A stretch of DNA of 64,000 bases, from assembly GCF_000559025.1 (NCBI RefSeq), contig NZ_JAAN01000014.1:310001-374000 (forward strand). Reading direction: 5' to 3'. Position 1 is the first letter of the stretch, and the number at the start of each line of letters is the position of its first letter. Positions 7,595 through 17,602 of the stretch are shown here, piece after piece. The notes beneath the pieces were generated by a model. The model saw only the letters and a list, made by a program, of their open reading frames with translations, was not told the origin of the DNA and made no database searches. The position numbers and the translations under genes were made by a program. Source of the stretch: Luteimonas huabeiensis HB2 (GTDB taxonomy: Bacteria; Pseudomonadota; Gammaproteobacteria; Xanthomonadales; Xanthomonadaceae).

Positions 7595-8725
7595 ATGAGC
7601 AGCATCGACTTCACCTCCTTCCTCAAGCTGATGGCCCACCAGAAGGCCTCGGACCTGTTCGTGACCGCAGGGCTGCCGCCGTCGATCAAGGTGCATGGCC
7701 GGATCTCGCCGATCACCCAGAACCCGCTCACGCCGCAGCAGGCGCGCGATCTGGTGCTCAACGTGATGACCCCGCCGCAGCGCGAGGAGTTCGAGAAGAC
7801 CCACGAGTGCAACTTCGCCATCGGCCTGTCCGGCGTCGGGCGCTTCCGCGTCTCCTGCTTCTACCAGCGCAACCAGGTCGGCATGGTGCTGCGGCGGATC
7901 GAGACCCGCATCCCCACGGTCGAGGAGCTGAACCTGCCGCCCATCGTCAAGACGCTGGCGATGACCAAGCGCGGCATCGTGATGATGGTCGGCGCCACCG
8001 GCACCGGCAAGTCGACCACGCTGGCGGCGATGATCGGCTACCGCAACCAGAACTCCACCGGCCACATCATCACCATCGAGGATCCGATCGAGTTCGTGCA
8101 CAAGCACGAGGGCTGCATCATCACCCAGCGCGAGGTCGGCATCGACACCGACAGCTGGGAGGTGGCGCTGAAGAACACCCTGCGCCAGGCGCCTGACGTG
8201 ATCATGATCGGCGAGGTGCGCACCCGCGAGGGCATGGACCACGCCATCGCCTTCGCCGAGACCGGCCACCTGGTGCTGTGCACGCTGCACGCCAACAACG
8301 CCAACCAGGCGATGGACCGCATCATCAACTTCTTCCCCGAGGACCGGCGCGGCCAGCTGCTGATGGACCTGTCGCTGAACCTCAAGGGCGTGGTGGCCCA
8401 GCAGCTGCTGCCCACGCCCGACGGCAAGGGCCGCCGCGTGGCGCTGGAGATCCTGCTCGGCACCCCGCTGGTGCAGGACTACATCCGCGAGGGCGAGATC
8501 CACAAGCTCAAGGACGTGATGAAGGAATCCACCAACCTCGGCATGAAGACCTTCGACCAGAGCCTGTTCGAGCTGTACCAGGCCGGCGAGATCTCCTACG
8601 AGGACGCCCTGCGCCACGCCGACTCCGCCAACGAGGTGCGCCTGCGCATCAAGCTGGCGCAGGGCGGCGACGCGCGCACCCTCAGCCAGGGCTTGGACGG
8701 GGTGGAGATCTCGGAGATGCGCTGA
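7595..8725 (+). CDS. pilU: Type IV pilus retraction ATPase PilU
   Basis: 376 residues; PilT paralogue that assists retraction. Walker A is GATGTGKS at 133-140, with Asp-box [11 protein letters not shown], Walker [14 protein letters not shown] and His-box [11 protein letters not shown]. It has the longer C-terminal extension typical of PilU and lacks the AIRNLI signature of PilT. The start at 7595 has GGAG at 7584-7587. Its last 44 bases overlap the 3' end of the convergent DUF72 gene. Confidence 0.95.
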   Translation: MSSIDFTSFLKLMAHQKASDLFVTAGLPPSIKVHGRISPITQNPLTPQQARDLVLNVMTPPQREEFEKTHECNFAIGLSGVGRFRVSCFYQRNQVGMVLRRIETRIPTVEELNLPPIVKTLAMTKRGIVMMVGATGTGKSTTLAAMIGYRNQNSTGHIITIEDPIEFVHKHEGCIITQREVGIDTDSWEVALKNTLRQAPDVIMIGEVRTREGMDHAIAFAETGHLVLCTLHANNANQAMDRIINFFPEDRRGQLLMDLSLNLKGVVAQQLLPTPDGKGRRVALEILLGTPLVQDYIREGEIHKLKDVMKESTNLGMKTFDQSLFELYQAGEISYEDALRHADSANEVRLRIKLAQGGDARTLSQGLDGVEISEMR

Positions 8726-9620
8726 GGATGCCCGCGCCGGGACGGTCCTCGCCCAGCCGCCGCGCCAGCGCCTGCGCGTCGAACGGCGCGTGGGCCTTGA
8801 TGTCGTTGTCGAAGTAGCAGTACACGTCGCGCGGGATGCGCGGCACCCTGGCGGGGCCGGCGCGACGGGCGCCGCGCGGCTGCGCGCCGCGGGCCCAGGC
8901 GGCGATGCGGCGGGCCCAGTCGTCCAGCGCGGCGTCGCCGTAGCCGCTGGCGTAGAGTGCCTCGTCGCCGTGCAGGCGCAGGTACATGAAATCGGCGGTC
9001 GCGTCTTCCAGCAACGGCCAGCGGCCGGCGGTATCGGCGACCACCAGGGCGACGCCGTACTCGCGCAGCAGCGCGATGAAGCCCGGGTCGCGGAAGCTCT
9101 CGTGGCGGATCTCCAGCGCGTGCCGCAGCGGCCGCACCGGGCCGTGCGGCAGCGCCGTGCGCCCGGTCATGCGCGCGCGCTCGCGCCGGCGCGCCAGCGC
9201 CAGCGCCTGGCCGGTGTCGCGCGGCAGCAGCCGGAGGAAGTCGCGGAGGCGCGCCTCGTCGTAGCGGAAGTTCGGCGGCAGCTGCCACAGGATCGGTCCG
9301 AGCTTCTCGCCCAGGTTCAGCAGCCCGGAGGCCAGGAAGTTGGCCAGCGGCGGCCCGGCATCGCGCAGGCGCAGGTGGTGGGTGATGTAGCGGTGGCCCT
9401 TGACCGCGAAGACGAAGTCGTCCGGCGTCTCCTGGCGCCAGCGCGCGAAGCGCTCGGGGCGCTGCAGCGCGTAGAAGGTGCCGTTGATCTCGATGCTGGC
9501 CAAGGCGCGCGAGGCGTACGCCAGCTCGTGCCGCTGGGCGAGTCCGCGCGGATAGAACACCCCGCGCCAGGGCGCGTAGCGCCAGCCGGAAATGCCGATA
9601 CGGATGCGCGCGGCGGTCAC
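8682..9620 (-). CDS. DUF72 (YecE-like) TIM-barrel protein
   Basis: About 312 residues with the DUF72 pattern: [17 protein letters not shown] at the N-terminus, [46 protein letters not shown], and the YLRLHGDE and [13 protein letters not shown] blocks. The biochemical role of the family is not established. The GTG at 9620 is chosen because homology begins there; upstream sequence is open to 9830 but low-complexity. The C-terminal 15 residues overlap pilU antisense. Confidence 0.85.
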   Translation of the reverse strand: MTAARIRIGISGWRYAPWRGVFYPRGLAQRHELAYASRALASIEINGTFYALQRPERFARWRQETPDDFVFAVKGHRYITHHLRLRDAGPPLANFLASGLLNLGEKLGPILWQLPPNFRYDEARLRDFLRLLPRDTGQALALARRRERARMTGRTALPHGPVRPLRHALEIRHESFRDPGFIALLREYGVALVVADTAGRWPLLEDATADFMYLRLHGDEALYASGYGDAALDDWARRIAAWARGAQPRGARRAGPARVPRIPRDVYCYFDNDIKAHAPFDAQALARRLGEDRPGAGILSASPRSPPRPSPG

Positions 9621-9866
9621 GGCGGGCGGCGCGACGGTGCGCGGCTGTCGGCGAGGGCGCGCGGCAGGGGCATGGCCGGCTCCGGCGGGCGGGAGGCCGA
9701 AGCTTCGGGCCGCCGGCGGCCAGGGCGGGTGAACGCCGCCGGGCGGCGCGCGGGCTGGAGTGCGGTCGAGGTTGCGTGGAAAGCAGCGTGCGACGCGGTT
9801 GATCCCTTTTTTACCCCGTGCGCGGCACAATGGGCGCCCTGTTCAGAACCGGACTGGAACCTACCG

Positions 9867-10487
<621 letters not shown>

Positions 10488-10510
10488 GCCATCGCTTCCG
10501 TGATGCGTGT

Positions 10511-10543
10511 CGCAACGCCGGGCCCCGCCCGGCGTTGCGCTTT
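10511..10543 (+). terminator. Stem-loop terminator after sodA
   Basis: A perfect 13-bp stem (CGCAACGCCGGGC, 10511-10523, with 10527-10539) and a CCC loop, followed by a short T stretch (GCTTTG). It lies 24 bases after the sodA stop. The T run is short, so termination may be partial. Confidence 0.65.
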
Positions 10544-10612
10544 GCGCGCCGCGCTTGCGCCGCCCGCCGGCGCGCGCAAAGATTCGGGCCCGCCCTTCGT
10601 GCAGGCAGGTCC

Positions 10613-11071
10613 ATGGAAATCGCCTATCGCCGGGTCGGCACCGTCCACTTCACGCTGCGGGACGAGTCCGGCCGAAAGATCACCAGTACCCACGGCCACC
10701 GGCCGCTGGTCTACCTGCACGGTACCGGCACCGTGGTGCCAGGGCTGGAGGAGGCGCTGGAGGGGCGCTCGCCCGGCGACCGTTTCGAGGTCACGGTGCC
10801 CCCGGAGCGCGGCTTCGGGCCGCGCCACGAGGCGCTGGTGCAGTCGGTGCCGCGCGAGGTCCTGCAGGCCTCGGCGGAACCCGTGGTCGGCCAGAAGCTG
10901 AAGGCGGAGACCACGCGCGGGCCGCTCGAGGTGGTCGTCACCGCGATCGACGGCGATACCCTCGTCGTGGACGGCAATCATCCGCTGGCCGGTCGCACCT
11001 TCGTCGCCGAGGTCGAGGTGGTGGACGTGCGCCTGGCCACGCCTCACGAGTTGCAGTTCGGGCTGGGGTGA
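10613..11071 (+). CDS. FKBP-type peptidyl-prolyl isomerase (SlyD-like)
   Basis: 152 residues. An FKBP fold with the YLHGTGTVVPGLEEALEG motif (the family's G-x-G-x-hydrophobic-P-G-hE-x-AL segment), the inserted insert-in-flap region, and the return VDGNHPLAGRTFVAEVEVVDV near residue 120, as in SlyD. It lacks the His/Cys-rich metal tail of E. coli SlyD. Likely a cytoplasmic proline isomerase and chaperone. The ATG at 10613 is used because the fold begins there; the frame is open upstream across sodA, which is not meaningful. Confidence 0.88.
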   Translation: MEIAYRRVGTVHFTLRDESGRKITSTHGHRPLVYLHGTGTVVPGLEEALEGRSPGDRFEVTVPPERGFGPRHEALVQSVPREVLQASAEPVVGQKLKAETTRGPLEVVVTAIDGDTLVVDGNHPLAGRTFVAEVEVVDVRLATPHELQFGLG

Positions 11072-11153
11072 GCCGCGGCGACGCGCGGAAGACCGGGCGG
11101 CGGCCGGGGCCCGCGGCGGGCGCCGCGACCTGGGCCGTGGGCGCCGCACCCTC

Positions 11154-11159
11154 TAGAAT
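11154..11159 (+). promoter_or_regulatory. -10 element of yqgE, predicted leaderless
   Basis: TAGAAT ends six bases before the yqgE ATG (11166), so transcription would start at about the first base of the start codon. No Shine-Dalgarno motif lies between. Inferred from sequence. Confidence 0.5.
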
Positions 11160-11165
11160 GCGCGC

Positions 11166-11732
11166 ATGCCCCCCGATCCCACTCCGCTCGCCAACCAGTT
11201 GCTGATCGCGCTGCCGGCGCTGTCCGACCCCCACTTCTCCCGCAGCGTGGTGCTGATCTGCCAGCACGACGCCGATGGCGCGATGGGGGTGATCGTCAAT
11301 CGGGTCTCCGAGTACACCGTGGGCGACGTGCTGGAGCAGATGGACATCGAGGGCGGCGACGCGCTGCTGCGCGCGCAGCCGGTGCTGGCCGGCGGCCCGG
11401 TGCACCCCGAGCGCGGCTTCGTGCTGCACGATGGCGAGCGCGGCTGGGATTCCAGCCTGCGCGTGGCCGACGGCCTGTACGTCACCACCTCGCGCGACGT
11501 GCTCGAGGCGATCGCGCGCGGCGACGGCCCGCAGCGCGCCGCCGTGGCGCTGGGCTGCGCGGGCTGGGGCGCCGGGCAGCTGGAGCACGAGCTGACCGAG
11601 AACGCCTGGCTCACCGCGCCGGCCGATGCCGAGCTGCTGTTCGCGCTGCCGCTGGACGCGCGCTGGGAAGCGGCCGCCGGCCGCATCGGCGTCGACATGC
11701 AGCGCATGGCGGACTACGCGGGCCACGCATGA
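11166..11732 (+). CDS. yqgE: YqgE/AlgH family protein
   Basis: 188 residues with the family pattern: [21 protein letters not shown], an [16 protein letters not shown] block, [16 protein letters not shown], and the C-terminal [14 protein letters not shown] segment. Molecular function is not established; in Pseudomonas AlgH was linked to alginate regulation. It overlaps ruvX by four bases and forms the conserved yqgE-ruvX-pyrB cluster. Confidence 0.93.
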   Translation: MPPDPTPLANQLLIALPALSDPHFSRSVVLICQHDADGAMGVIVNRVSEYTVGDVLEQMDIEGGDALLRAQPVLAGGPVHPERGFVLHDGERGWDSSLRVADGLYVTTSRDVLEAIARGDGPQRAAVALGCAGWGAGQLEHELTENAWLTAPADAELLFALPLDARWEAAAGRIGVDMQRMADYAGHA

Positions 11733-12187
11733 GCGGCGCCATCCGCCCCGACGGTACCGTGCTCGGCTTCGACGTCGGCGCGCGGCGGATCGGCGTGGCG
11801 GTGGGCAGCCGCTTCGGCCACGGCGCGCGCGCGCTGGCGGTGATCGACGTGCGCGACGACGGCCCGGACTGGCGCGCCATCGACCGCCTGCGCGAGGAGT
11901 GGAAGCCGGACGGGATCGTCGTCGGCGATCCGATGACCCTCGAAGGCGGCGACCAGCCGAACCGCCGTCGCGCCCACGGTTTCGCCCGCGAGCTGCGCGA
12001 CCGCTACCGCCTGCCGGTGCTGCTGATGGACGAGCGCGCCAGCTCGATCGAGGCCGCGCAGCGCTTCGCCGACGCGCGCGCGCAGGGCCGCCGCCGCCGC
12101 CGCGACGCCGCCGCGCTCGACGCCGTGGCCGCGGCGATCATCGTCGAACGCTGGCTGGCCGCGCCCGACGACGCGGTGCCGGTCTGA
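11729..12187 (+). CDS. ruvX: RuvX/YqgF RNase H-like nuclease
   Basis: 152 residues with the RNase H fold motifs: [14 protein letters not shown] with the first catalytic Asp, [20 protein letters not shown], and a C-terminal [14 protein letters not shown] with the last acidic residue. The family acts in Holliday-junction resolution and in 16S rRNA 5'-end maturation. It overlaps the yqgE stop (ATGA) and is followed 46 bases later by pyrB. Confidence 0.93.
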   Translation: MSGAIRPDGTVLGFDVGARRIGVAVGSRFGHGARALAVIDVRDDGPDWRAIDRLREEWKPDGIVVGDPMTLEGGDQPNRRRAHGFARELRDRYRLPVLLMDERASSIEAAQRFADARAQGRRRRRDAAALDAVAAAIIVERWLAAPDDAVPV

Positions 12188-12233
12188 CCTTTCCCACGAC
12201 GCGCCGCTGCCGCGCCCGACACGACCCCACGCC

Positions 12234-13184
12234 ATGACCGAACAGCTCGATGCCCAAGGCCGCCTGCGCCACCTGCTCACCCTGGAGGGCCTGCCGAGAT
12301 CGGTCCTGGAGCGGTTGCTCGACCGCGCGCAGGCGATCGCCGAGCGCGGCGCCGGCGCCGCGCCGCTGGCCGGGCGCGCGGTGTGCACGCTGTTCTTCGA
12401 GCCGTCCACGCGCACGCGCATGAGCTTCCAGCGCGCCGCGCAGCGGCTGGGCGCGGACGTGCTGAACTTCGACGCCTCCACCTCCTCCACCACCAAGGGC
12501 GAGACCGCGCGCGACACCCTGAAGAACATCGAGGCGATGGGCGTGCACGGCTTCGTGGTCCGCCATGCCGACAACGGCGCGGTCGATGCCCTGGCCGCGG
12601 CCGCGGCGCCCGGCACCGCGCTGGTCAACGCCGGCGACGGCCGCCATGCCCATCCCACCCAGGGCCTGCTCGACATGCTGACCCTGCGCCAGGCCAAGGG
12701 CGCGGATTTTTCCGCGCTGCGGGTGGCGATCGTCGGCGACATCCGCCACTCGCGGGTCGCGCGCTCCGACCTGCACGCGCTGCGCACGCTCGGCATCGGC
12801 GAGGTCCGCGCCTGCGCGCCGGCCGCGCTGCTGCCCGACGACGCCACGCTGGACGGCTGCGCGCTCTACGACGATCTCGACGCCGCCCTGGACGGCGTCG
12901 ACGCGGTGATGATGCTGCGCCTGCAGCGCGAGCGCATGGAGGAAGGGCTGGTGCCCTCGCTGGAGGCCTACCACGCCGCGTACGGCCTGACCGCGGCGCG
13001 GTTGCGCCGGGCGGCGGCGGACGCGGTGGTGCTGCACCCAGGGCCGATGAACCGCGGCGTGGAGATCGACGACGAGGTCGCCGACGGGCCGCAGTCGCTG
13101 ATCCTGCGCCAGGTCGCCAACGGCGTCGCGGTGCGCGCGGCGGTGCTGGAAGCGCTGCTGGGCGATCCGCCGGCAGCCGCGTAG
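12234..13184 (+). CDS. pyrB: Aspartate carbamoyltransferase catalytic chain
   Basis: 316 residues; transfers carbamoyl from carbamoyl phosphate to aspartate, the first committed step of pyrimidine synthesis. Carbamoyl-phosphate motif FEPSTRTR at about 55-62; Lys in STTKGETARDT; HPTQGLLD; aspartate-side motifs MMLRLQRERM and HPGPMNRGVEI. No pyrI follows, so this is presumably the PyrB type without a regulatory chain beside it; pyrC is not adjacent either. The stop is followed by 125 bases with nothing recognised, then a MITE-like element. Confidence 0.96.
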   Translation: MTEQLDAQGRLRHLLTLEGLPRSVLERLLDRAQAIAERGAGAAPLAGRAVCTLFFEPSTRTRMSFQRAAQRLGADVLNFDASTSSTTKGETARDTLKNIEAMGVHGFVVRHADNGAVDALAAAAAPGTALVNAGDGRHAHPTQGLLDMLTLRQAKGADFSALRVAIVGDIRHSRVARSDLHALRTLGIGEVRACAPAALLPDDATLDGCALYDDLDAALDGVDAVMMLRLQRERMEEGLVPSLEAYHAAYGLTAARLRRAAADAVVLHPGPMNRGVEIDDEVADGPQSLILRQVANGVAVRAAVLEALLGDPPAAA

Positions 13185-13309
13185 CGCGGAGCGCCATCGG
13201 CCGGTCCGAAGTGGGACTGGCACGAATCGGGTTGCCGACCTGTTCCGGCCGGTCGAAATCGCTTCGCCCCCGTTCGGACTGGTGCGACCGCCTGCCGTGA
13301 CCGCCGGCC

Positions 13310-13564
13310 CCAGGCTGTATCGAGATTCAGCGGGGAAAGCCGCTTCCTTCCTCGTGAGCGCGGCCTATGCTGTCTTTTCCTTCCCCCGCAAGCGGGGGAA
13401 GGTGCCGAAGGCGGATGGGGGCGCGCCGCAGGCGTGCAAAAGCAGCCCTCATCCGGCGCTGCGCGCCACCTTCTCCCGCTTGCGGGAGAAGGGACAGCAT
13501 GCGCCCGCTTGCGGGAGAAGGGGGGCCGCTTCGGCGCTGCCGGTGGACGGCCGATGCGCCCTAG
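13310..13564. mobile_element. MITE-like element, copy A
   Basis: 255 bp. The left terminal repeat CCAGGCTGTATCGAGATTC (13310-13328) matches 17 of 19 bases of the family consensus CTAGGCTGTATCGACATTC. The right end (13546-13564, ending CTAG) matches the inverted consensus at 13 of 19. Inside are two oppositely oriented modules: CCCCCGCAAGCGGGGG with a GGTGCCGAAGGCGGATG tail, and CTCATCCGGCGCTGCGCGCC with CTCCCGCTTGCGGGAG. The whole is one large imperfect palindrome with no coding potential. The terminal CTAG supplies the TAG of the hydrolase gene at 13561. Bases 13185-13309 hold nothing recognised. Confidence 0.75.
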
Positions 13565-14394
13565 TTCGCGGGGTTCCGCCGCTGCGCGAACAGCCAGGCC
13601 CACAGCGCCGGGGTGGCGTAGGCGGGGTCCCAGCTGTTGTGGTTGGCGTCGGGGAACTCGGTGTAGCGCACGTCGGGCGCGCCGGCGGCCTGCAGCGCGG
13701 CGTACATGCGCCGCGATTGTTCCGGGCGCACCAGGTCGTCGCGCGCGCCATGGAAGATCCAGGTCGGGATCGCGGACAGGCGCTGCGCGGTGGCGGCGTA
13801 GGGATCGGCGGCGCCGGCCACCGCGTACACGCGCAGCGTGGGGCGGCCGGGGTAGGGCGGGGTCATGCCGCCGCACACCGGCACCAGCGCGGCGAAGCGG
13901 CCGGGCTCGGCCAGCGCGAGCTCCCAGGTCCCGTAGCCGCCCATCGAGATGCCGGTCAGGTAGGTGCGCGCGCGGTCGCCGCCGAACTCGCGCGTGGCGG
14001 CTTCCAGCGCGGCCAGCGCGATCGGCGCGCCGTCGCTCCACTCGGTGCCTTCCGCCGCCTGCGGGAACACCACCAGCGCCGGGAAGTCGCTGGCGTGCTG
14101 GCGCAGATACGGGCCCAGGCCGACGCGGGTCGGCTTGTCGCCGTCGTCGCCGCGCTCGCCCGAGCCGTGCAGGAACAGGATCACCGGCGGCTCGCCGCGG
14201 CGATGGCCGGCGGCGGGCACGAACACCCGATAGGCGTGGCTGCGGCCGTCGAGTTCGAGGGTGCGCTGGACGAAGGCGCCCGTGGACGGGGCCGGCGAGG
14301 TGGCGCAGGCGGACACGAGCAGGCCCAGGAGCGGCAGTGCGGCCCATCGCAGCAGGCGGCGCGGAGCGGGGAGCGAAGGCATGCGCGCAAGCAT
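13561..14394 (-). CDS. Alpha/beta hydrolase lipoprotein (predicted peptidase/esterase)
   Basis: 277 residues. Signal and lipobox V27-S28-A29-Cys30 suggest an envelope lipoprotein. The catalytic triad of an alpha/beta hydrolase is visible: nucleophile Ser150 in GISMGGYG, Asp219 or Asp220 in HGARDDLV, His252 in NHNSWDP; the FLHGSGERGDDG oxyanion segment is near residue 77. It resembles COG4099-type predicted peptidases and polyhydroxyalkanoate-depolymerase-like esterases; the substrate is unknown. Its TAG stop lies within the end of MITE copy A, so the extreme C-terminus may have been altered by that insertion. Confidence 0.8.
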   Translation of the reverse strand: MLARMPSLPAPRRLLRWAALPLLGLLVSACATSPAPSTGAFVQRTLELDGRSHAYRVFVPAAGHRRGEPPVILFLHGSGERGDDGDKPTRVGLGPYLRQHASDFPALVVFPQAAEGTEWSDGAPIALAALEAATREFGGDRARTYLTGISMGGYGTWELALAEPGRFAALVPVCGGMTPPYPGRPTLRVYAVAGAADPYAATAQRLSAIPTWIFHGARDDLVRPEQSRRMYAALQAAGAPDVRYTEFPDANHNSWDPAYATPALWAWLFAQRRNPAN

Positions 14395-14407
14395 GCCCGC
14401 GAATCCT

Positions 14408-15769
14408 TCAGCGCACCAGGATCAGCGTCGCCAGGCCGAGGAAGCTGAAGAAGCCCATCACGTCGGTCACCGCGGTGACGACCACGGTGCCGGCCACGGC
14501 CGGGTCGATGCGCATGCGCTTCATCGCCAGCGGCACCAGCACGCCGGCGAGCGCGGCCGAGCAGAAGTTGATGACCAGCGCGGCGGCGATCACCAGCGAC
14601 AGGTCCCAGTCGCGGAACCAGACCAGCGCGACCAGGCCGACCAGCCCGCCGATCAGCAGGCCGTTGATGAGCGCGACGCGGATTTCCTTCCACAGCAGGA
14701 TGCCGGCGTTGCTGGCGCCCACTTGGCCCAGCGCCAGGCCGCGCACCATCAGCGTGAGCACCTGCACCGAGGCGTTGCCGCCGATGCCGGCCACGATCGG
14801 CATCAGCACCGCCAGCGCCACGATGCGCTCGATGGTCGCCTCGAACTGGCCGATCACCGAGGCGGCGAGGAAGGCGGTGACCAGGTTGATGCCCAGCCAG
14901 ACCACGCGCCCGCGCACCGCGCGGCGGATCGGCGAGAACAGGTCCTCGTCCTCGTCCAGGCCGGCCGCGCCCAGCGCCTGGTGCTCGGCCTGCTCGCGGA
15001 TGATGTCGACCACGTCGTCGATGGTGATCCGGCCCAGCAGCACGTTGCCGTCGCCGACCACCGGCGCCGAGACCCAGTCGTGGTCGGAGAACTGCCGCGC
15101 CACCTCCTGCGCCGGCTCGGAGACGTGGATCGCGGTCAGCGAGTCGTCGATGAGCTGGTTGATCGGCGTGCCGGGCTCGCGGGTGACCAGGTCCTGCAGC
15201 GCCACCCAGCCCATCAGCTGGTGGCGGCGGTTGACCACGTACAGATGGTCGGTCTGCTCGGGCAGTTCGCCGCGCAGGCGCAGGAAGCGCAGCACCACGT
15301 CCACGGTGGTGTCGGCGCGCACGGTCACCACGTCCGGGTTCATCAGGCGGCCGGCGGTGTCCTCCTCGTAGGAGAGCGCCTGTTCCAGCCGCTCGCGGTT
15401 CTCCCGGTCCATCGACTTCAGCACTTCGTCGATGACCGTGTCCGGCAGGTCCTCGACCAGGTCGGCGAGGTCGTCGATGTCGAGGTCCTCGACCGCGGCG
15501 ACCAGCTCGTCCGGGTCCATGTCCGCGATCAGGCTCTCGCGCACCTCGTCGCCGACGTGCAGCAGCACCTCGCCGTCGTCGTCGGGATCGACCAGGCCCC
15601 ACACGACCATGCGCTTGTCGTGCGGCAGCGATTCGAGCAGGTTGCCGATCTCGGCCGGCGACAGCGTGTGCACCAGCCGCCGCACCGGCCCCAGCCGGCC
15701 GCTGTCGAGCGCGTCGGAGAGCAGACGCAGCTGGCGCGCGGTCTTGTCGTGGCGGGCGTTCTCGGCCAT
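14408..15769 (-). CDS. mgtE: Magnesium transporter MgtE
   Basis: 453 residues, the usual length. The N-terminal helical domain (MgtE_N, about 1-130) contains ADMDPDELVAAVEDLD. Two CBS domains follow (about 135-265) with DVVTVRAD and AIHVSEPAQEVAR segments. The C-terminal membrane domain of five helices (about 290-453) carries the pore/Mg2+ motif region with PIVAGIGGNAS. It imports Mg2+ with gating by cytosolic Mg2+. It lies downstream of ptsI on the same strand, 117 bases away. Confidence 0.95.
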   Translation of the reverse strand: MAENARHDKTARQLRLLSDALDSGRLGPVRRLVHTLSPAEIGNLLESLPHDKRMVVWGLVDPDDDGEVLLHVGDEVRESLIADMDPDELVAAVEDLDIDDLADLVEDLPDTVIDEVLKSMDRENRERLEQALSYEEDTAGRLMNPDVVTVRADTTVDVVLRFLRLRGELPEQTDHLYVVNRRHQLMGWVALQDLVTREPGTPINQLIDDSLTAIHVSEPAQEVARQFSDHDWVSAPVVGDGNVLLGRITIDDVVDIIREQAEHQALGAAGLDEDEDLFSPIRRAVRGRVVWLGINLVTAFLAASVIGQFEATIERIVALAVLMPIVAGIGGNASVQVLTLMVRGLALGQVGASNAGILLWKEIRVALINGLLIGGLVGLVALVWFRDWDLSLVIAAALVINFCSAALAGVLVPLAMKRMRIDPAVAGTVVVTAVTDVMGFFSFLGLATLILVR

Positions 15770-15886
15770 GGGGGCTTCCGGCGGCGTCGTGCCCGTGAGG
15801 CGCGACAGGTCAGGCGTTCATGCGCGCATTATCGCCCGAGCCGGGAGCGCTGCCCATCTCGGCCGGCGGCGACGACGGGCCGGGCT

Positions 15887-17602
15887 TCAGGCGCAGCGCG
15901 CCATCCAGCGCTCGATGCCGGCGCGGTCGCGCGCGCGCAGCAGGGCGCCGGCGCGCCGGCGCAGCGCGCCCAGGTCGGCGTTGCGGATCGCTTGCCGCAC
16001 TTCCAGCAGCGTGCCCGGATGCAGGCTGAATTCCTCCAGCCCCAGCGCCAGCAGCAGCGGCGCGAACAGCGCATCGCCGGCCACCTCGCCGCACACCGCC
16101 ACCGGCTTGCCGCGGCGCCGGCCGAGCTGGATCACCTCGTGCAGCACCCGCAGCACCGCGGGGTGGAGCGGGCTGTAGAGATCGCCCAGCGCGTCGTTGT
16201 CGCGGTCGGCCGCGAGCAGGTACTGGATCAGGTCGTTGGTGCCGATCGACAGGAAGTCCAGCATGTCGATGAAGCCGGGCAGCGCCAGCGCCGCGGCCGG
16301 CACCTCGATCATCGCGCCGAGCGGGATCTCGTCGGCGATCTCGTGCCCCTCGGCGCGCAGGGCCTCGCGGGTGCGCTGCAGCAGCGCCGCCACCCGCTGC
16401 ATCTCCTCGCGGCGGGCGACCATCGGCACCAGGATGCGCAGCGGGCCGTAGCCGGAGGCGCGCACGATCGCGCGCATCTGGGTGGCGAACACCTCGCCGC
16501 GCGCCAGCGACAGCCGCACGCCGCGGCAGCCCAGCGCCGGGTTGGGCTCGCGCTGCAGGGCCAGCCCGGTGCGGTCGGCCTTGTCGGCGCCCAGGTCGAG
16601 CGTGCGGATGGTCACCATGCGCCCGGTCATGCCCAGCACGGCGTCGCGATAGGCGGCGAACTGCTCGTCCTCGTCGGGCAGGCGGTCGCGCTGCAGGAAC
16701 AGGAACTCGGTGCGGTACAGGCCCACGCCCGCCGCGCCGAGCGCGTGCGCCTCGGCCACGTCCTGGCGCGACTCGGCGTTCGCGTACAGGCGGATGTCGA
16801 CGCCGTCGAGCGTGCGCGTGGGCTCGCGCCGCAGCCGGTGCAGCTGCTGGCGCTCGCGCTTCTCCTCGCGCTTGCGCGCGCGGTAGGCGCGCAGGTCGGC
16901 CGCGCCGGGCGCCACGACGACGTGGCCGGCGCCGCCGTCCACGACCAGCACGTCGCCGTCGTTGATGTGCTGCAGCACGTCGGCGGCGCCCACCACCAGC
17001 GGCAGGTGCAGGCTGCGGGCCAGGATCGCGCTGTGCGAGAGCTGGCTGCCGCCCGAGGTGACCACCGCCAGCACGCCCTCTTCCTGCAGTTGCGCCAGTT
17101 CCGAGGGCGCCACGCTGTCGGTGACCAGGATCTCGCCGGCGGTGCCGCGCACCGCGGCGTCGCCGCGGTGCAGCGCGGCGTGCAGCCGGCCGATGACGTG
17201 GTCGATGTCCTCGATGCGGCTGCGGAAATAGTCGTCGTCCATGCCCTCGAAGACCGCCGCCAGGCGGTTGCGCTGCAGGCGCAGGGCGTAGTCGGCGCTG
17301 TAGCGCTCCTGGCGGATCAGGGCGTCGAGGCCCTGCAGCAGTTCGGGATCGTCCAGCAGCAGCGCATGCAGGTCGAGGAACTCGCCGATCTCGTGCGCCA
17401 GCGCGCCTTGCAGCCGTTCGCGCGCGGCGAGCAGCTCCGTGCGCACCGCCGCCATCGCCGCGTGCAGGCGCGCCAGCTCGGCCTCCACCGCGGATGCCGC
17501 GATGCGCTCCTCGGACACGTCGAACACCGCCGGCAGCCGCACCCGCGCATGGCCCAGGGCGTTGCCCCGGGAGGCGCCATGGCCGACGAAGGCCCGGCGC
17601 AT
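15887..17602 (-). CDS. ptsI: PTS enzyme I (phosphoenolpyruvate-protein phosphotransferase)
   Basis: 571 residues. Transfers phosphate from phosphoenolpyruvate to HPr. The active histidine is in GGSQLSHSAILARSLHLP; the PEP-binding domain shows GVGLYRTEFLF, NPALGCRGVRL, GAMIEVPAA, FLSIGTNDLIQY and VAVCGEVAGD with the acid-base cysteine. Its ATG overlaps the HPr stop by one base (TGATG), so EI and HPr are coupled. No sugar permease gene is nearby, suggesting a regulatory phosphorelay. Confidence 0.95.
   Translation of the reverse strand: MRRAFVGHGASRGNALGHARVRLPAVFDVSEERIAASAVEAELARLHAAMAAVRTELLAARERLQGALAHEIGEFLDLHALLLDDPELLQGLDALIRQERYSADYALRLQRNRLAAVFEGMDDDYFRSRIEDIDHVIGRLHAALHRGDAAVRGTAGEILVTDSVAPSELAQLQEEGVLAVVTSGGSQLSHSAILARSLHLPLVVGAADVLQHINDGDVLVVDGGAGHVVVAPGAADLRAYRARKREEKRERQQLHRLRREPTRTLDGVDIRLYANAESRQDVAEAHALGAAGVGLYRTEFLFLQRDRLPDEDEQFAAYRDAVLGMTGRMVTIRTLDLGADKADRTGLALQREPNPALGCRGVRLSLARGEVFATQMRAIVRASGYGPLRILVPMVARREEMQRVAALLQRTREALRAEGHEIADEIPLGAMIEVPAAALALPGFIDMLDFLSIGTNDLIQYLLAADRDNDALGDLYSPLHPAVLRVLHEVIQLGRRRGKPVAVCGEVAGDALFAPLLLALGLEEFSLHPGTLLEVRQAIRNADLGALRRRAGALLRARDRAGIERWMARCA

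Noticed and set aside
13367-13564. Small protein genes inside MITE copy A
   Set aside because: Open frames arise from the hairpin modules and recur in other copies with shifts; no conserved frame or ribosome site.
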